From positions 26,491,373 to 26,555,372 of the forward strand of contig NC_083648.1 of NCBI RefSeq assembly GCF_963576545.1: a stretch of 64,000 bases of DNA, written 5' to 3'. Below, in pieces: positions 1 through 11,400 of this stretch. The stretch is from Limanda limanda. Lineage: Eukaryota; Chordata; Actinopteri; Pleuronectiformes; Pleuronectidae. The notes under the pieces are model-generated. The model did no database searches. It had not been told where the DNA came from and saw only the letters and a list, made by a program, of their open reading frames with translations. The position numbers and the translations under genes were made by a program. Positions within the stretch are counted from its first letter, which is position 1; every line of letters begins with the position of its first letter.

Positions 1-95
1 TAATTGTGCTCCTAACCCCCTTCTGGACCGCTCATCGAGAAATTATTCCTCCCATACAAATACCCGAAAGGTGATAGGCCACTTCATGTGAGAAC

Positions 96-447
96 TGCAT
101 CTTTGTGATATCTGGAGAATTAGAAATCCCACCACACTAGAATATTCATGCCACTCAAACACACACCAAACACAATCCCGCATATATTATTTTTTAATCT
201 CTGGGACTCTGGCGGCCAATGTAGAGGACTGTGGACACAAAGGCATTGTTAGTCAGATCATGCACTACTGTTTTTGCATTACCGCCTTACTTCACATGCC
301 AGGTGCCAAACTGTGTGGAGGCTTAGCCCGAGATGGCTCCATGATCAATATTGAGCTTTTCATAAATACAGATGAAACCTCAGCATCTATTAGATGGGAA
401 GCCTTTAAAGCCTATATTAGAGGTGTAATGATTTCTTATACTAAAAG
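96..447 (+). mobile_element. L1-type LINE ORF2 fragment, endonuclease end and linker
   Basis: The translation reads like the end of an L1 apurinic endonuclease (a WRIRNPTTLEYS-like stretch near 115-150, then an SRIYYFL-like stretch near 178). The linker typical of L1 ORF2 follows (WEAFKAYIRGVMISYT at about 397-445). The frame shifts near 250, so this is a dead copy. Removing the hAT insertion that begins at 448 joins this fragment in frame to the one at 3184, which shows a single L1 broken by insertion. Bases 1-95 are probably more of the same element but too decayed to read. Confidence 0.75.
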
Positions 448-3183
448 TAGAGCTGGCAGTTTAACGCGTTATTAACAGCGTTAACGCAAACACATTTTAA
501 CGCCGTCAATTTTTTTAACGCGAGTTAAAGCAGAGCTGCAGCTGCAGCTTCAGTATCTGTGTTCGGATCCAGTCCCTGGACAATAAAATGGACGAGCTAC
601 ATGCACGGATTAACTTCCAGCGGGACATCGCAAACTGCTGTGTGCTGGCGCTCACGGAGACCTGGCTGGATCCCATGGTGCCTGACGCGGCGGTTACTCC
701 GGCCGGTTTTTCCATCTACTGGCAGGATAGAACATCCGAGTCGGGTAAGAGCAGAGGTTGAGGGGTGTGCTTGATGGTGAACTCTCGCTGGGGCTCGGAT
801 GTTGTTGTGCTTTCTACACGCTGCTCACCAGACCTGGAGCTGCTAGCGATAAAAGTGCTGCCCCGTGAATTCAGCTCCGTCATCATCACAGCTGTTTACA
901 TTCCACCGCAGGCAAACAAAACGTGCGCATTAGACGATCTGTACGGTGTTATTAATGGACTTGAGGATGCACACCCTGAGGCAGTCTCTATTGTTGTTGG
1001 TGACTTCAATAGGGCTAATATGAGGAAAGTTTTGCCAAAATATCTGCAACACATCAACTTTCCCACCCGGGGTGACCAGACTCTTGATCATTGTTACACA
1101 CAAATACGGAATAGCTACAAACCCCTCCCCCGCCCCGCTTTTGGGAAGTCTGACCACACCTCCATTATGCTCATCCCAACCTACAGACAGCGCCTAAAAC
1201 AGGAAAAAACGGTTTTTCGGGCAGTTCAACGCTGGAGTGCTGAAGCCATTAGCACTCTCCAGGACTGCTTTGAAACAACAGTATGGCAGATGTTCCGTGT
1301 TGCAGCGGATGGGGACATCAACGAATACACAGACACTGTCTCTTCATATATCTCCAAATGCATCGATGATGTCGTCCCTAGGGTCAGTGTCAGGACTTTC
1401 CCTAACCAAAAGCCCTGGGTAAATGGTAATGTCCATGCTAAGCTCAGAGCAGGGACCTCTGCCTTTAACTCTGGTGACCCAGAGGACTTGAGGAAGTCCA
1501 GATGGGACCTGCGGAGGGCTATCAGAGATGGAAAAAGAGACTACAGGGACAAGCTGAAGTCCAACTACCTCAGCTCTGACTCCAGACGCTTGTGGGGTGG
1601 CCTGCGACACATCACATGCTATAAAGGGAGAAATAGCAGTGATGATCAGCCGGCCGCCTCTCTACCTGATGACCTCAACACCTTCTACGCACGGTTTGAG
1701 GCAACCAACACCCTTCCATCCGCGAGACGGGCCGAGACGATGACTGCACTCTGTCCCTGACCGTGGCTGACGTCAGGCGAGAGCTTCAAAGAGTGAAGCC
1801 TCGAAAGTCATCTGGGCCCGATGGAGTTCCAGGCCGTGTCCTCAGGGGGTGCGCCGACCAGCTATTCAACCTCTCCCTTCATCTGTTAACAGTCCCCACT
1901 TGCTTCAAGCAGGCCACCATCATCCCCATACCCAAGAAACCATTCATCACCTGTTTAAATGACTACCGCCCTGTAGCACTGACCTCCACCATCATGAAGT
2001 GCGTCGAGCGGCTGGTCAAAACCCACATCTGCTCAACCCTTCCGAACACCCTTGACTCCCTGCAGTTTGCTTACAGTACAAACAGGTCCACGGATGATGC
2101 TATCGCCCTGACAATACACACCACCCTCTCCCACCTGGAAAAGGCAAACACTCATCCCCAAGCTCAGGAGCCTGGGTCTTAAAACCCCCCTGTGTAACTG
2201 GATCTTGGACTTCCTGACGAGCAGACCCCAGGTGGTGAGAATGGGCAACCACACATCCTCCTCACTGACCCTGAGCACCGGGGCCCCTCAGGGCTGCGTG
2301 CTCAGCCCCGTTCTGTACTCCCTGTACACGCAGGACTGTGTAGCAACACACAGTTCTAACATCATCCTCAAATTTGCAGACGACACCACCATCCTGGGCC
2401 TCATCTCCAACAACGATGAGACCGCCTATAGAGATGAGGTCAGTGGCTTGGTTACATGGTGCCAAGAGAACAAGAGATCGCATTTATGTCTGCAAGACCA
2501 AGGAGATGATCGTGGACTTCAGGAAGCTGCAGAGGGGGGGTCACAATCCCGTACACATCGGCGGAGCTGTGGTGGAAAGAGTCTCCGAGTTCAATTTCCT
2601 CGGTGTGTTCATCACAGATGACATGACCTGGTCCAAACAAGCGGACTCGGTGGTCAAAACTGCACAAAAGTTACCTCATGTTATATGTTATGTTGTTTTT
2701 ATTTTGTAAAGCCCTTGCCTGCCAGGTCAAAAGATCACAGGTCCCACTTACTACGTACTTACTACATATATATTGATATTTTTTTGTTTTAATTTAATAT
2801 TCCCCACTCCACCCGGTAAACATCTGCTTCATTTTAATATTTTTCTGCTTCATTTTAATATGTTATATGTTATGTCAATTCTTTTTTTAAATTTTTGTAA
2901 AGCCCGTCTACTGTGTAGATGCTGCCTGCATAGATGCTGCCTGCCATGTCCCAAGAATTTCACTGCTCCAATGACGCTGTCATTGGTGCATGTGACAATA
3001 AACTTTGATTTGATTTTCCATGTTGATAAGAGCATTAAAACGAAAAAAAATGATAGAAAAAAAATAAATGAAGGGACATTTAGAAAATATAAAAATTTGC
3101 GATTAATTGAGATTGATCGCGAGTTAACTATGACATAAATGCGATTAATCGCGATTAAATATTTTAATCGTTTGACAGCACTT
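448..3183. mobile_element. Non-autonomous hAT element carrying a LINE
   Basis: The left end reads TAGAGCTGGCAG and the right end TTTGACAGCACTT, an imperfect terminal inverted repeat. The flanks ACTAAAAG (440-447) and ACTAATAG (3184-3191) match at 7 of 8 positions, fitting the 8-bp target duplication of hAT transposons. The interior has runs of GCGATTAATCGC-like palindromes. The same family occurs at 14892-22833 and 58995-59186 and in part at 6770-6850. The shell is interrupted after GGATCCAGTC (about 573) by a LINE. Confidence 0.8.
574..3018 (+). mobile_element. L2/CR1-type LINE, degenerate endonuclease and RT ORF
   Basis: From about 591 the frame encodes an APE-type endonuclease: TETWL (about 654), VVGDFN (about 998) and a GKSDHTS motif (about 1144). 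Reverse transcriptase follows: SSGPDGVPGRVLRGCAD (about 1809), NDYRPVALTS (about 1958), [10 protein letters not shown] (about 2281) and the catalytic FADDT box (about 2373). Stop codons and frameshifts (TGA near 760, near 1760 and near 2180) make it non-functional. The 3' end is a short TTTGATTTGATTTT tail after a CAATAAAC motif. Clade is from recalled features: L2/CR1-like rather than L1. Confidence 0.75.
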
Positions 3184-3501
3184 ACTAATAGCAATACAAA
3201 TAAGACGCATCTCCGTATGACTGAACTTGAGCGAGATATCAAAGACCTAGAAAGGGAGCTCTCAGTGAATAACACACCGGAGAATGTACAGAGGCTCTCA
3301 GAATTAAGAGCTAAACATAATGATGTTACAGTAAGTAAGGCCTTAAACAGTATCACTCGGTTAAAGCAGACTTACTATGATCAGGGAGAATCAGCGGGTA
3401 AATTACTAGCATGGCGGATTAAAAAACTGCAAAATGAAAGGGCTATCACTGATATTGAAACTGAAAGCTGGACAACAACTAGTCCAACAGATATTAAAGG
3501 G
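3184..3501 (+). mobile_element. L1 ORF2 fragment, linker before RT
   Basis: A single open frame reads LERDIKDLERELS, then RLKQTYYDQGESAGKLLAWR, ending in ITDIETESWTTT. This is the conserved L1 ORF2 segment between endonuclease and RT. It continues in frame from 447 when the hAT element is removed. It is broken again at about 3502 by another insertion. Confidence 0.8.
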
Positions 3502-4312
3502 GACATATTATGAAAATTCCACTTTTGTAGTGCTTCTACACGTTAATTTGGGTATCTGGCGTGTCTACCGTCCCAAAAACTCTTGAAAAAAAAAAGTCCC
3601 GCGATTTGTTGTGGGACTTTGTTGTGGACATAACAGTTTATCTACATGGCATAGCCCTCCCCCCCCCCCGGAGGCGGAGATCTGGCAGAGGAGGACACCA
3701 GGGTAAAGTCCTCAACTCGAGGGGGGGGGGTTAGCTGGGGAGCTAGCCGAGGGGGGGGCGCTAACCAGCCGGGGAGCTGAGTGAGAGGCGGAGGAAACAG
3801 AGCCTGCGGTCGGGGTGATTTACCTGCCACAGCCCCCTCCTCAGCTCGGCCGCGAGCACGGAGCTGGGAGCCAGGAGACACCACGAGCCGGCAGCCGCCA
3901 GCACGGAGCCGGGAGACACTGGGAGCCGGGAGACACCACGAGCCGGCAGCCGCGTGCTGGCAGCCGCGAGCACGGAGCCGGGAGAAACCGGGAGCCGGGA
4001 GACACCACGAGCCGGCAGCCGCGAGCACGGAGCCGGGAGAAACCGGGAGCTGGGAGACACCACGAGCCGGCAGCCGCGAGCATGGAGCCGGGAGACACCA
4101 CGGCTGCCGCGAGCACAGAGCCAGGAGCCGGCAGCCGCGAACACGGAGCCGAGAGACACCACGAGCCGCCAGCCGCGTGCCGGCAGCCGCGAGCACAGAG
4201 CCGGGAGCCACCACGAGCCGGGGGCCGGCAGCCGCGAGCCCAGGAACGTGTTGGTGTTTTTTCCAGGTACGAGGGCGGAGCTGCTTCCGCGAGCACGGAG
4301 CCGGGACGGAAC
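3502..4312. repeat. GC-rich insertion with minisatellite inside L1
   Basis: The insertion separates L1 ORF2 at about 3502 from its continuation at about 4313. It begins with a recurrent fish repeat end (GGGGACATATTATGAAAATT). It has long G and C runs at 3658-3670, 3721-3730 and 3753-3760. From about 3850 to 4310 a minisatellite has variant units of roughly 30-60 bp built from GAGCCGGGAGACACCACG and GCCGGCAGCCGCGAGCACG. Several frames on both strands stay open only because the unit lacks stop codons. I do not call any coding region here. Confidence 0.7.
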
Positions 4313-5604
4313 TTATATTGATTCTAATGGTGTTAGATCATTTGATACTAGAACTATTAATAAAAACTTTGCATCATTTTACTCCGACCTTTATGGTTCT
4401 GAACAGCCTGATAATGCCTTGTTTCTTATGCGTCATTTTTTTGCGGATTTAGCCCAAAGCTACGGATGATCAAAAATTACAACTAAATGCCCCAATTACT
4501 AGAGAGGAAGCGCTATCTGCTTTGAAATCTATGCCGTCCGGTAAGGCCCGAGGGCCAGATGGGTTTGGCTGCGAGTTTTATAAAGAGTTTAGTGATCTTC
4601 TTTTAGACCCTCTGTTGTCTATGCTCAATCATTCATTTGAAAATGGGATTCTACCTCAATCCCTTAGGGAGGCCAACATCTTTCTCATCCTTAAAAAAAT
4701 AAAAAGTCGGGACAGCTGTGCCTCTTACAGGCCGATAGCCTTACTTAACTCTGACCAAAAATTGCTTTCCAAAATGTTGACCTTACGCCTGGAGAAGGTT
4801 CTGCCCCATATTGTCAAGGAAGACCAAATGGGTTTTGTCAAGGGCCGGGACTCCTGTGATAATGTGAGGAGGCTCCTTGACATCATTCAACTAACTCAAA
4901 ACTGCAAGGACCCTGCCCTCGTGCTATCTCTCGACGCCGAGAAGGCATTTGGTCAGATGTTTAAGTTCAATTTCCCCCCCCCTCTTGGATGCTATAAGGG
5001 CGGACTTGGACTGCTGGGCCCCTCTCCCTCTTTCTTGGCTAGGTAGGGTTGCTCTTATAAAAATGAACGTCCTGCCCAGACTGCTGTACCTACTGCGAAT
5101 GATCCCTCTTATTATCCAACAAGGTTATCAAGGTGCTTGAAGGCTGGTTAAGCTCCTTCATTTGGAGCAAAAGGAAGCCCCATCTCAAGATGATAAAACT
5201 TCAAATGGCAGGTTGCAGGTGATTGCAAGCTGGCACAAATGTGATCCAGCCTCAATTTGGCACGATATTGAAGCCTCTCAGTCAAAGTGTCCCTTGTCGA
5301 ATCTACTGTTTATGAAATATCCTGAATCTGTTAAAAAACACTGTTCTAACCCTGTCACTCTTAGCACCATCAGAGCCTGGAGATCCATTCGCTCTATAGA
5401 AGGCCGGGCTCAGTTATCGTCTCCTCTCACTCCCATTCTTGATAACCCGGACTTCCTGCCAGGCTGTAGGGATCAGGGCTTTAAATTGTGGAGCAGCCAA
5501 GGGCTGAAGAAAATAGGTGATCTATTTAAAGGCCATATTTTACTATCCTTCCAGCAGTTGCAACAACAATTTGGTTTATTCAACCAGGGTTCTGTTAAGG
5601 TTTA
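4313..5604 (+). mobile_element. L1 ORF2 fragment, reverse transcriptase domain
   Basis: The RT domain is readable. SMPSGKARGPDGFGCEFYK lies at about 4531-4587, ASYRPIALLNSDQKLLSKML at about 4721-4780, QMGFVKGRDS at about 4828 and LSLDAEKAF at about 4927. After LSLDAEKAF the sequence jumps to later RT sequence (about 4960 on), so the catalytic YADD region has been deleted. Stops at about 4467 and 5043 confirm it is dead. The ORF2 C-terminal part (LTPILDNPDFLPG) reaches about 5600. Confidence 0.8.
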
Positions 5605-6735
5605 GTACAGGTTTGGACCCCAAAGCAGACACAGAAAGTAGATGGTAGTATAATAACGGTGTTTATTGGCTGGAGAGGTGGAAGCAGGCTGGAGCGGCAG
5701 GAAGCTGGCAGGTAGCCGGCAGGTAGCAGGCAGGTAGCAAGCAGGTAGCAGGCAGAGAACACGGCAGGTAGAAGAGCTGTGCGGCGGGGCACACCAGGAT
5801 TTTGGGTTGAGGAAGAGACAATGGTTAGAAGATAATCCACGAGGCATGACCATAGCGAGTTAAGCTACACACTGAATACCATAGAAGACGGAATAATCTG
5901 GCGCCGAAGTGGTGAGTAGACCAGGTACTTATGGAGGAGATGATTAGATGAGATTGAGTGCAGGTGTGCCTCGTCCGCTGCAGCAGGAGCCAGCCACGCC
6001 CCCTACCACACACAACCACAGGGCGCAACACAGAAAGAACACAGTTATCGTCTCCTCTCACTCCCATTCTTGATAACCTGGACTTCCTGCCAGGCTGTAG
6101 AAGGCCGGGCTCAGTTATCGTCTCCTCTCACTCCCATTCTTGATAACCCGGACTTCCTGCCAGGCTGTAGGGATCAGGGCTTTAAATTGTGGAGCAGCCA
6201 AGGGCTGAAGAAAATAGGTGATCTATTTAAAGGCCATATTTTACTATCCTTCCAGCAGTTGCAACAACAATTTGGTTTATTCAACCAGGGTTCTGTTAAG
6301 GTTTAGTACAGGTTTGGACCCCAAAGCAGACACGGAAAGTAGATGGTAGTATAATAACGGTGTTTATTGGCTGGAGAGGTGGAAGCAGGCTGGAGCGGCA
6401 GGAAGCTGGCAGGTAGCCGGCAGGTAGCCGGCAGGTAGCAGGCAGGTAGCCGGCAGGTAGCAGGCAGATAGCAAGCAGGTAGCAGGCAGAGAACACGGCA
6501 GGTAGAAGAGCCGTGCGGCGAGGCACACCAGGATTTTGGGTTGAGGAAGAGACAATGGTTAGAAGATAATCCACGAGGCATGACCATAGCGAGTTAAGCT
6601 ACACACTGAATACCATAGAAGACGGAATAATCTGGCGCCGAAGTGGTGAGTAGACCAGGTACTTATGGAGGAGATGATTAGATGAGATTGAGTGCAGGTG
6701 TGCCTCGTCCGCTGCAGCAGGAGCCAGCCACGCTG
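5400..6735. repeat. 0.7-kb tandem duplication of L1 tail plus adjoining repeat
   Basis: Bases 5400-5998 recur at 6101-6735 with very few changes, at an offset of 701 bp. Each copy has the L1 C-terminus followed by the same unclassified repeat. The second copy has about four extra CAGGTAGC-type units. A 50-bp stretch starting CAGTTATCGTCTCC appears a third time at about 6041, so the junction is itself rearranged. The small number of differences suggests a recent event. Confidence 0.85.
5605..5998 (-). repeat. Unclassified retroelement-like end with CTACCTGC minisatellite
   Basis: Read on the minus strand, the block ends with a pyrimidine-rich run of CTACCTGC/CTGCCGG units (about 5700-5750), an AATAAACACC polyA-like signal (about 5655-5664) and a terminal CTGTACTAAAC. 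This resembles the 3' end or LTR of a retroelement, but I cannot identify a matching partner. A second copy lies at 6306-6735. Confidence 0.4.
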
Positions 6736-6736
6736 A

Positions 6737-6850
6737 CAAGTTCAGTCATACGGAGATGCGTCTTATTTGTATTGCTATTAGTAAGTGCTGTCAAACGATT
6801 AAAATATTTAATCGCGATTAATCGCATTTATGTCATAGTTAACTTGCGAT
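6737..6850 (-). repeat. Inverted copy of the hAT/L1 junction at 3116-3229
   Basis: This 114-bp block is the reverse complement of 3116-3229 with about one mismatch. It includes the hAT right end and about 45 bp of the L1 target, so it was copied after the hAT had inserted into L1. Confidence 0.85.
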
Positions 6851-7145
6851 GGAAAATGTGCCCACTGTCATTTATTCTTATTTCCTTAATTATTTTCTTA
6901 ATTATTTTCTATTTACTGTATCCACATGCCCACATTCTGTTGTTTCCCTTTTTTGTCGTGTCTGAGCAGTTCTGTATGTTTTGTGTTGTGTCAAAAAATT
7001 TAATAAAAATATTAAAAAATAAAAAATACAACTTGCCTTATAATTGTGCACACAGTGTATGTCCGCTTTGTGATGGGGTGTCAGTCTATTCAGGGTACAG
7101 CCCACCTCTCTTCCAATGTCGGCTGGGATTGACTCCACCATAATC
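6851..7145. repeat. AT-rich unclassified repeat
   Basis: The AT-rich interior has no credible reading frame. The right end (about 7065-7140, GGGGTGTCAGTCTATTCAGG and following) resembles a common fish repeat tail. No further assignment can be made. Confidence 0.35.
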
Positions 7146-7645
7146 ATAGTAATAAAAGGAGAAGGTTCAATTCTGTCTGAAAATTAGTTCACGTGCTACA
7201 CAAAACGGCTTTGCTCATTGCAGGAACTTATGGATTTCTCCATAATATTGGAATGTCTCAGCCATAATATGGTACCTTGAGGTAATGTGTGATTTAGCTC
7301 TAGCCAAATCAGATATAATGTAATTGAATTGAAACATGCAATTAAGTATTAAACTTGTTCTTGGCTCTGCCTTTTGAATCTAGTGGACTAACTCAACACA
7401 TTCTTTTGCTTTTGGAAACTACATCCTACAATGTCTCATAAACTGCATTTACCTCTAAATTTGAACAGCATTCAGTATCAGTTTGACCCATTATTTCCCC
7501 ACTTTCGTTAAGTCCTTTGACTGCTTTTTAAATATGCTTTAAAGATTATGGTTAAAAAGAGGTGGATCAAAGTCCATTAATTGATTTTATGCCAATGGCT
7601 TGTGCTTGTGCTGTGTTAATGTAACATCTTAAAAATCAGACATGT
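7146..7645. other. No recognisable feature
   Basis: AT-rich sequence with no frame, repeat terminus or RNA gene that I can support. Confidence 0.5.
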
Positions 7646-8095
7646 CCTCTCTCAAAAAGATGCATAAAACTAGTCCAAGCTTTTGTTACATCCAGACTTG
7701 ATTATTGTAATTCTTTATTATCAGGCTCCAGCAGTACTGTAAGACGTTAAAGACTCTGCTGCTTGTCCAAAATGCTGCAGCACGTGTCCTGACAAGAACC
7801 AGACCAGTATTAGCTTTACTATACTGGCTTCTGGTGAAATCTAGAATATAATTTAAAATTCTCTTCCTCACCTTCAAGGCCCTTAATAATATGGCACCAT
7901 TATACCTTAAAGAGCTGATATCAACATATCAACCCACTAGATCACTGTGCTCCCAGAATTCAGGCTTACTTGTCGTCCCTAAAGTCTCTAAAAGTAGAGT
8001 AGGAGCCAGAGCTTTCAGCTATCAAGCTCCTCTCCTGTGGAATCATCTCCCACTTTCCTCTCCTCCCTCCTTATCACTTCAAAGAAATTAATATC
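7646..8095 (+). mobile_element. LINE 3' fragment, C-terminal RT-linked region
   Basis: The sequence encodes decayed versions of the segment after the RT domain in L2-like LINEs. It reads QAFVTSRLDYCNSLL-like near 7680, then FKALNNMAPLYLKELI at about 7876-7923. [20 protein letters not shown] follows at about 7993-8052. Stops and frameshifts are present and the element is truncated at both ends. Confidence 0.65.
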
Positions 8096-8485
8096 TCATC
8101 AATCTTCGATGGTGAAAGTATGCATATGCGGATGAATGGCAGTGATGGTTGATGGAGCAAACATAGTTTATGATGTTTTTACGATCACTGGTTCTACCTC
8201 TCATGGTTTTGACAATCAGCAGGTTACATTGCCTCTTACCTATTCATTTACATTCAAGCAGAAGTGAACAAGTTCCAATAAAGGTGGGGATTTGCTTGGC
8301 AAACAGATCAGACGGCAATTTAACTTTCCAAAATCTGCTGCCTGACTAGGACCAGTCAGCTTTGATGAACCATCTGCTACACACCTCAGGAACTTTCAGC
8401 TATTTTCCTCCCCTCTCTTCAGGTGTCTTTGGGATCTGGCTAGGCCGAGACCTATAAACAATTTTACTTATGTTATGTCTTCTAG
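8096..8485. other. Non-coding, presumed slc44a5 5' intron
   Basis: No open frame or repeat was recognised. It must hold or follow the first coding exon of slc44a5, which supplies the start codon plus a short stretch ending in G. I could not identify that exon anywhere upstream. Confidence 0.4.
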
Positions 8486-11400
8486 GAGAACCACACAGGT
8501 TTGATCCTTCCTTCAGAGGTCCAGTCTGCAGAAGGTAACTACATAACCCCTTCTCATTACATAAAGCAGCGGAGATAATAGAGTGTATCTCATTTATAAA
8601 ATATTATCTAGAATAGTATTGCCAGAATATTTTTACAAAGCTCACGCGTTACCGTCTACTTAATGGGAAAACAACAAAATATCTTCTCCCTGGTCATCAT
8701 CTCAGTCAGGAAACAACAAAATTGTGCAATACAGCTGACATCTGGTCTGCAGTGATTCACCCAAGCTGTCGTCTGCTGAGTCTCAGCTAATTAACACCCA
8801 TCAGTGATGCCAATGAAGAATAAACTAATGAAACTAAAATTATCTGAATTTGTATTTTTTATCAGCTTTGACATTGTATCCTGTTCAGGTATTATGTTTA
8901 CTATCTCAAAATGGTAAACACTCAAAAACTGGAAGGATCTCTACTGATCTCCAGTAATGTCTAATGATGTCTTCTTATGGTAAATGGATGAAACTTGGGG
9001 AAAGATAGTGTTGCTGGTTAAATGAAAATAAACACATTGTATCTGAAGTCAGTAAACCTTTTCTGTATTAAAGTAGAAAATAGGATCCCTCCCCAACCTC
9101 AAAAAGTACTTTTTGAGAGTCTAAACAGAACCATTAAAGAGTCTAATAATGATGATCTCTACAAGTGGATGTTCTACTGCAGTATCTGAAGGTATTATTT
9201 TCTTGTATATGTAAATAAATATCAGAGCTTTATTGCCCTGATAGAAAACAAAATCCAATACAAATGCATATTTCCTTTAAGGCTGCTGTTTACTAGAGGA
9301 TAATGGGGACAATTTTAAACCAGATTGCCCTTTCCGACAATCATAGGTCCGTTCCTGACTGGAGGTTACTGTGCCGATTATCTGCCCAAATAATCTTCGA
9401 GTGTGGGGGGTTTACAAAATAAGTCGGAGCCTCCCTGAATCAGCTCCGAAATAAACCTGCAATAGTGAGCAAGAAAGAGTGAGCGAGCATTCTGGGAAAT
9501 GTCAAAGACGTGACACGTTCTGCGTACTTGTAAAGCTTCGACAAAAAACAAAAGTACCTTTCCAACTCACCTCCAGGGCGTGCTGCAAAATTTATACGCC
9601 CTCTCAGCCATGACTACATCCATAGTTTTTTTATTCCTTTTTCACACGACATCGTTCCTCCTGCATGTGTGAGATTTTAAGTCTCAGGACATCGACACTG
9701 TGAAATTGATTCATACAAACATCAAGTGTGGTCTGATGTTCTGGCCAAATCATCCAGTTTGTGCGTTCAGACGATAATAAAATTAAGAATAGGTAAATCT
9801 GTCAGTATGTCTGTGGTCTTCCACGTTTTTGAAATCAGTCAAGAGTTGAAAATCCTCTAGTGTGCAGCAGCCCTTAGAATGAAACTTGATAATTAAAACT
9901 CTGTGGGCCCTATACTGTTACTCACTTACAAATCCCTCAAGGGCCTGGCGCCAGAATACATATCCAACCTACAGTGCCTTGCACAAGTATTCAACCCCCT
10001 TAGACTTTTCTTCATTTTGTCATGGTATAACCACAGATTAAAATGTATTTCATTGGTATTTTATGTAATGGGCCAACACAAAATAGCCCATCATTTGGAA
10101 GTGGGGCGAAATATTACATGGATTTCAAAATTATTTACAAATAAAAATCTGAAAAGTGTTGAGTGCTTATGCATTCACCCCCTTTACTGTGAAACCCCTA
10201 ACAAAGAGCTGGAGTGACAAATTGCCTTCACAATTCACATTTGCAAGTCACATAGTTAGTAAATAGGGTCCTCCTGTCTGCAATTTAATCTCAGTATAAA
10301 TACACCTTTTCTGTGAAGGCGTCAGAGTTTGTTAGAAATAATTTCTGATCAAACAGCATCATGAAGGAGCTCACCAAACATGTCAGGGTTAAAGTTGTGG
10401 AGAAGTATGAAGCAGGATTAGGTTATAAATAAATATCCCAAGCTTTTAACATCTCACAGAGCACCATGATCATCAGAAAATGGAAAGATTATGGCACAAC
10501 TGCAAACTACCAAGACAAGGCTTTCCACCAAAACTGACAAGCCGTACAAGGAGAAAATTTATCAGAGGAGCAACCAAGAGGCCCATTGTAACTCTGGAGG
10601 AATAGCAAAGATCCACAGCTGATGTGGGAGAATCTGTCCACAGGACAACTATTAGTCGTGTACTCCACAAATCAGACCTTTATGGAAGAGTGGCAAGAAG
10701 CCGTTGTTAAAAGTGAACCATAAGGAATCCCATTTGGAGTTTGTCACAAGCCATGTGGGAGACACAGCAAACATGTGGAAGAAGGTGCTCTGGTCAGATG
10801 AGACCAAAATTGAACTTTTTGGCCTCAATGCAATACGCTATGTGTGGCGGAAACCCAACACTGCCCATCACCCTGAATACACCATCCCAACAGTGAAACA
10901 TGGTAGTGGTAGCATCATGCTGTGGGGATGCTTCTCTTCAACAGGTGCAAGGAAACTGGTAAGAATGAGGGAAAGTTGGATGGAGCTAAATACAGGGCAA
11001 TCCTTGAAGAAAATCTGATGCAGTATGCAAAAGTCTTGAGACTGGGGCGGAGGTTCATCTTCCAGCAGGACAATGACCCTAAACATACAGCCAGAGCAAC
11101 AATGAAATGGTTTAGATCAAAGCATGTTCATGCCTTAAAATGGCCCAGTCAAAGCCCAGACCTAAATCCAATTGAGAATCTATGGCAAGACTTGAAAATT
11201 GCTGTTCACAGACGGTCTCCATCCAATCTGACTGAGCTTCAGCTTTTTTGCCAAGAAGAATGAACAAACATTTCCATAGATGCGCATAGCTGGGAGAGAC
11301 ATACCCAAAAGACTTGCAGCTGTAATTGCAGAGAAAGGGGGTTTTATACCAAGAATTGACTCAGGGGGGTGAATACTTATGCATCCAACAGATATCAACT

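Noticed and set aside
3850..4310. CRISPR-like regular repeats
   Set aside because: Units are of variable length with no distinct spacers, in a eukaryotic genome; it is a minisatellite.
3642..4469. Five overlapping long ORFs
   Set aside because: They are all translations of the GC-rich minisatellite; repeat periodicity and lack of stops explain them.
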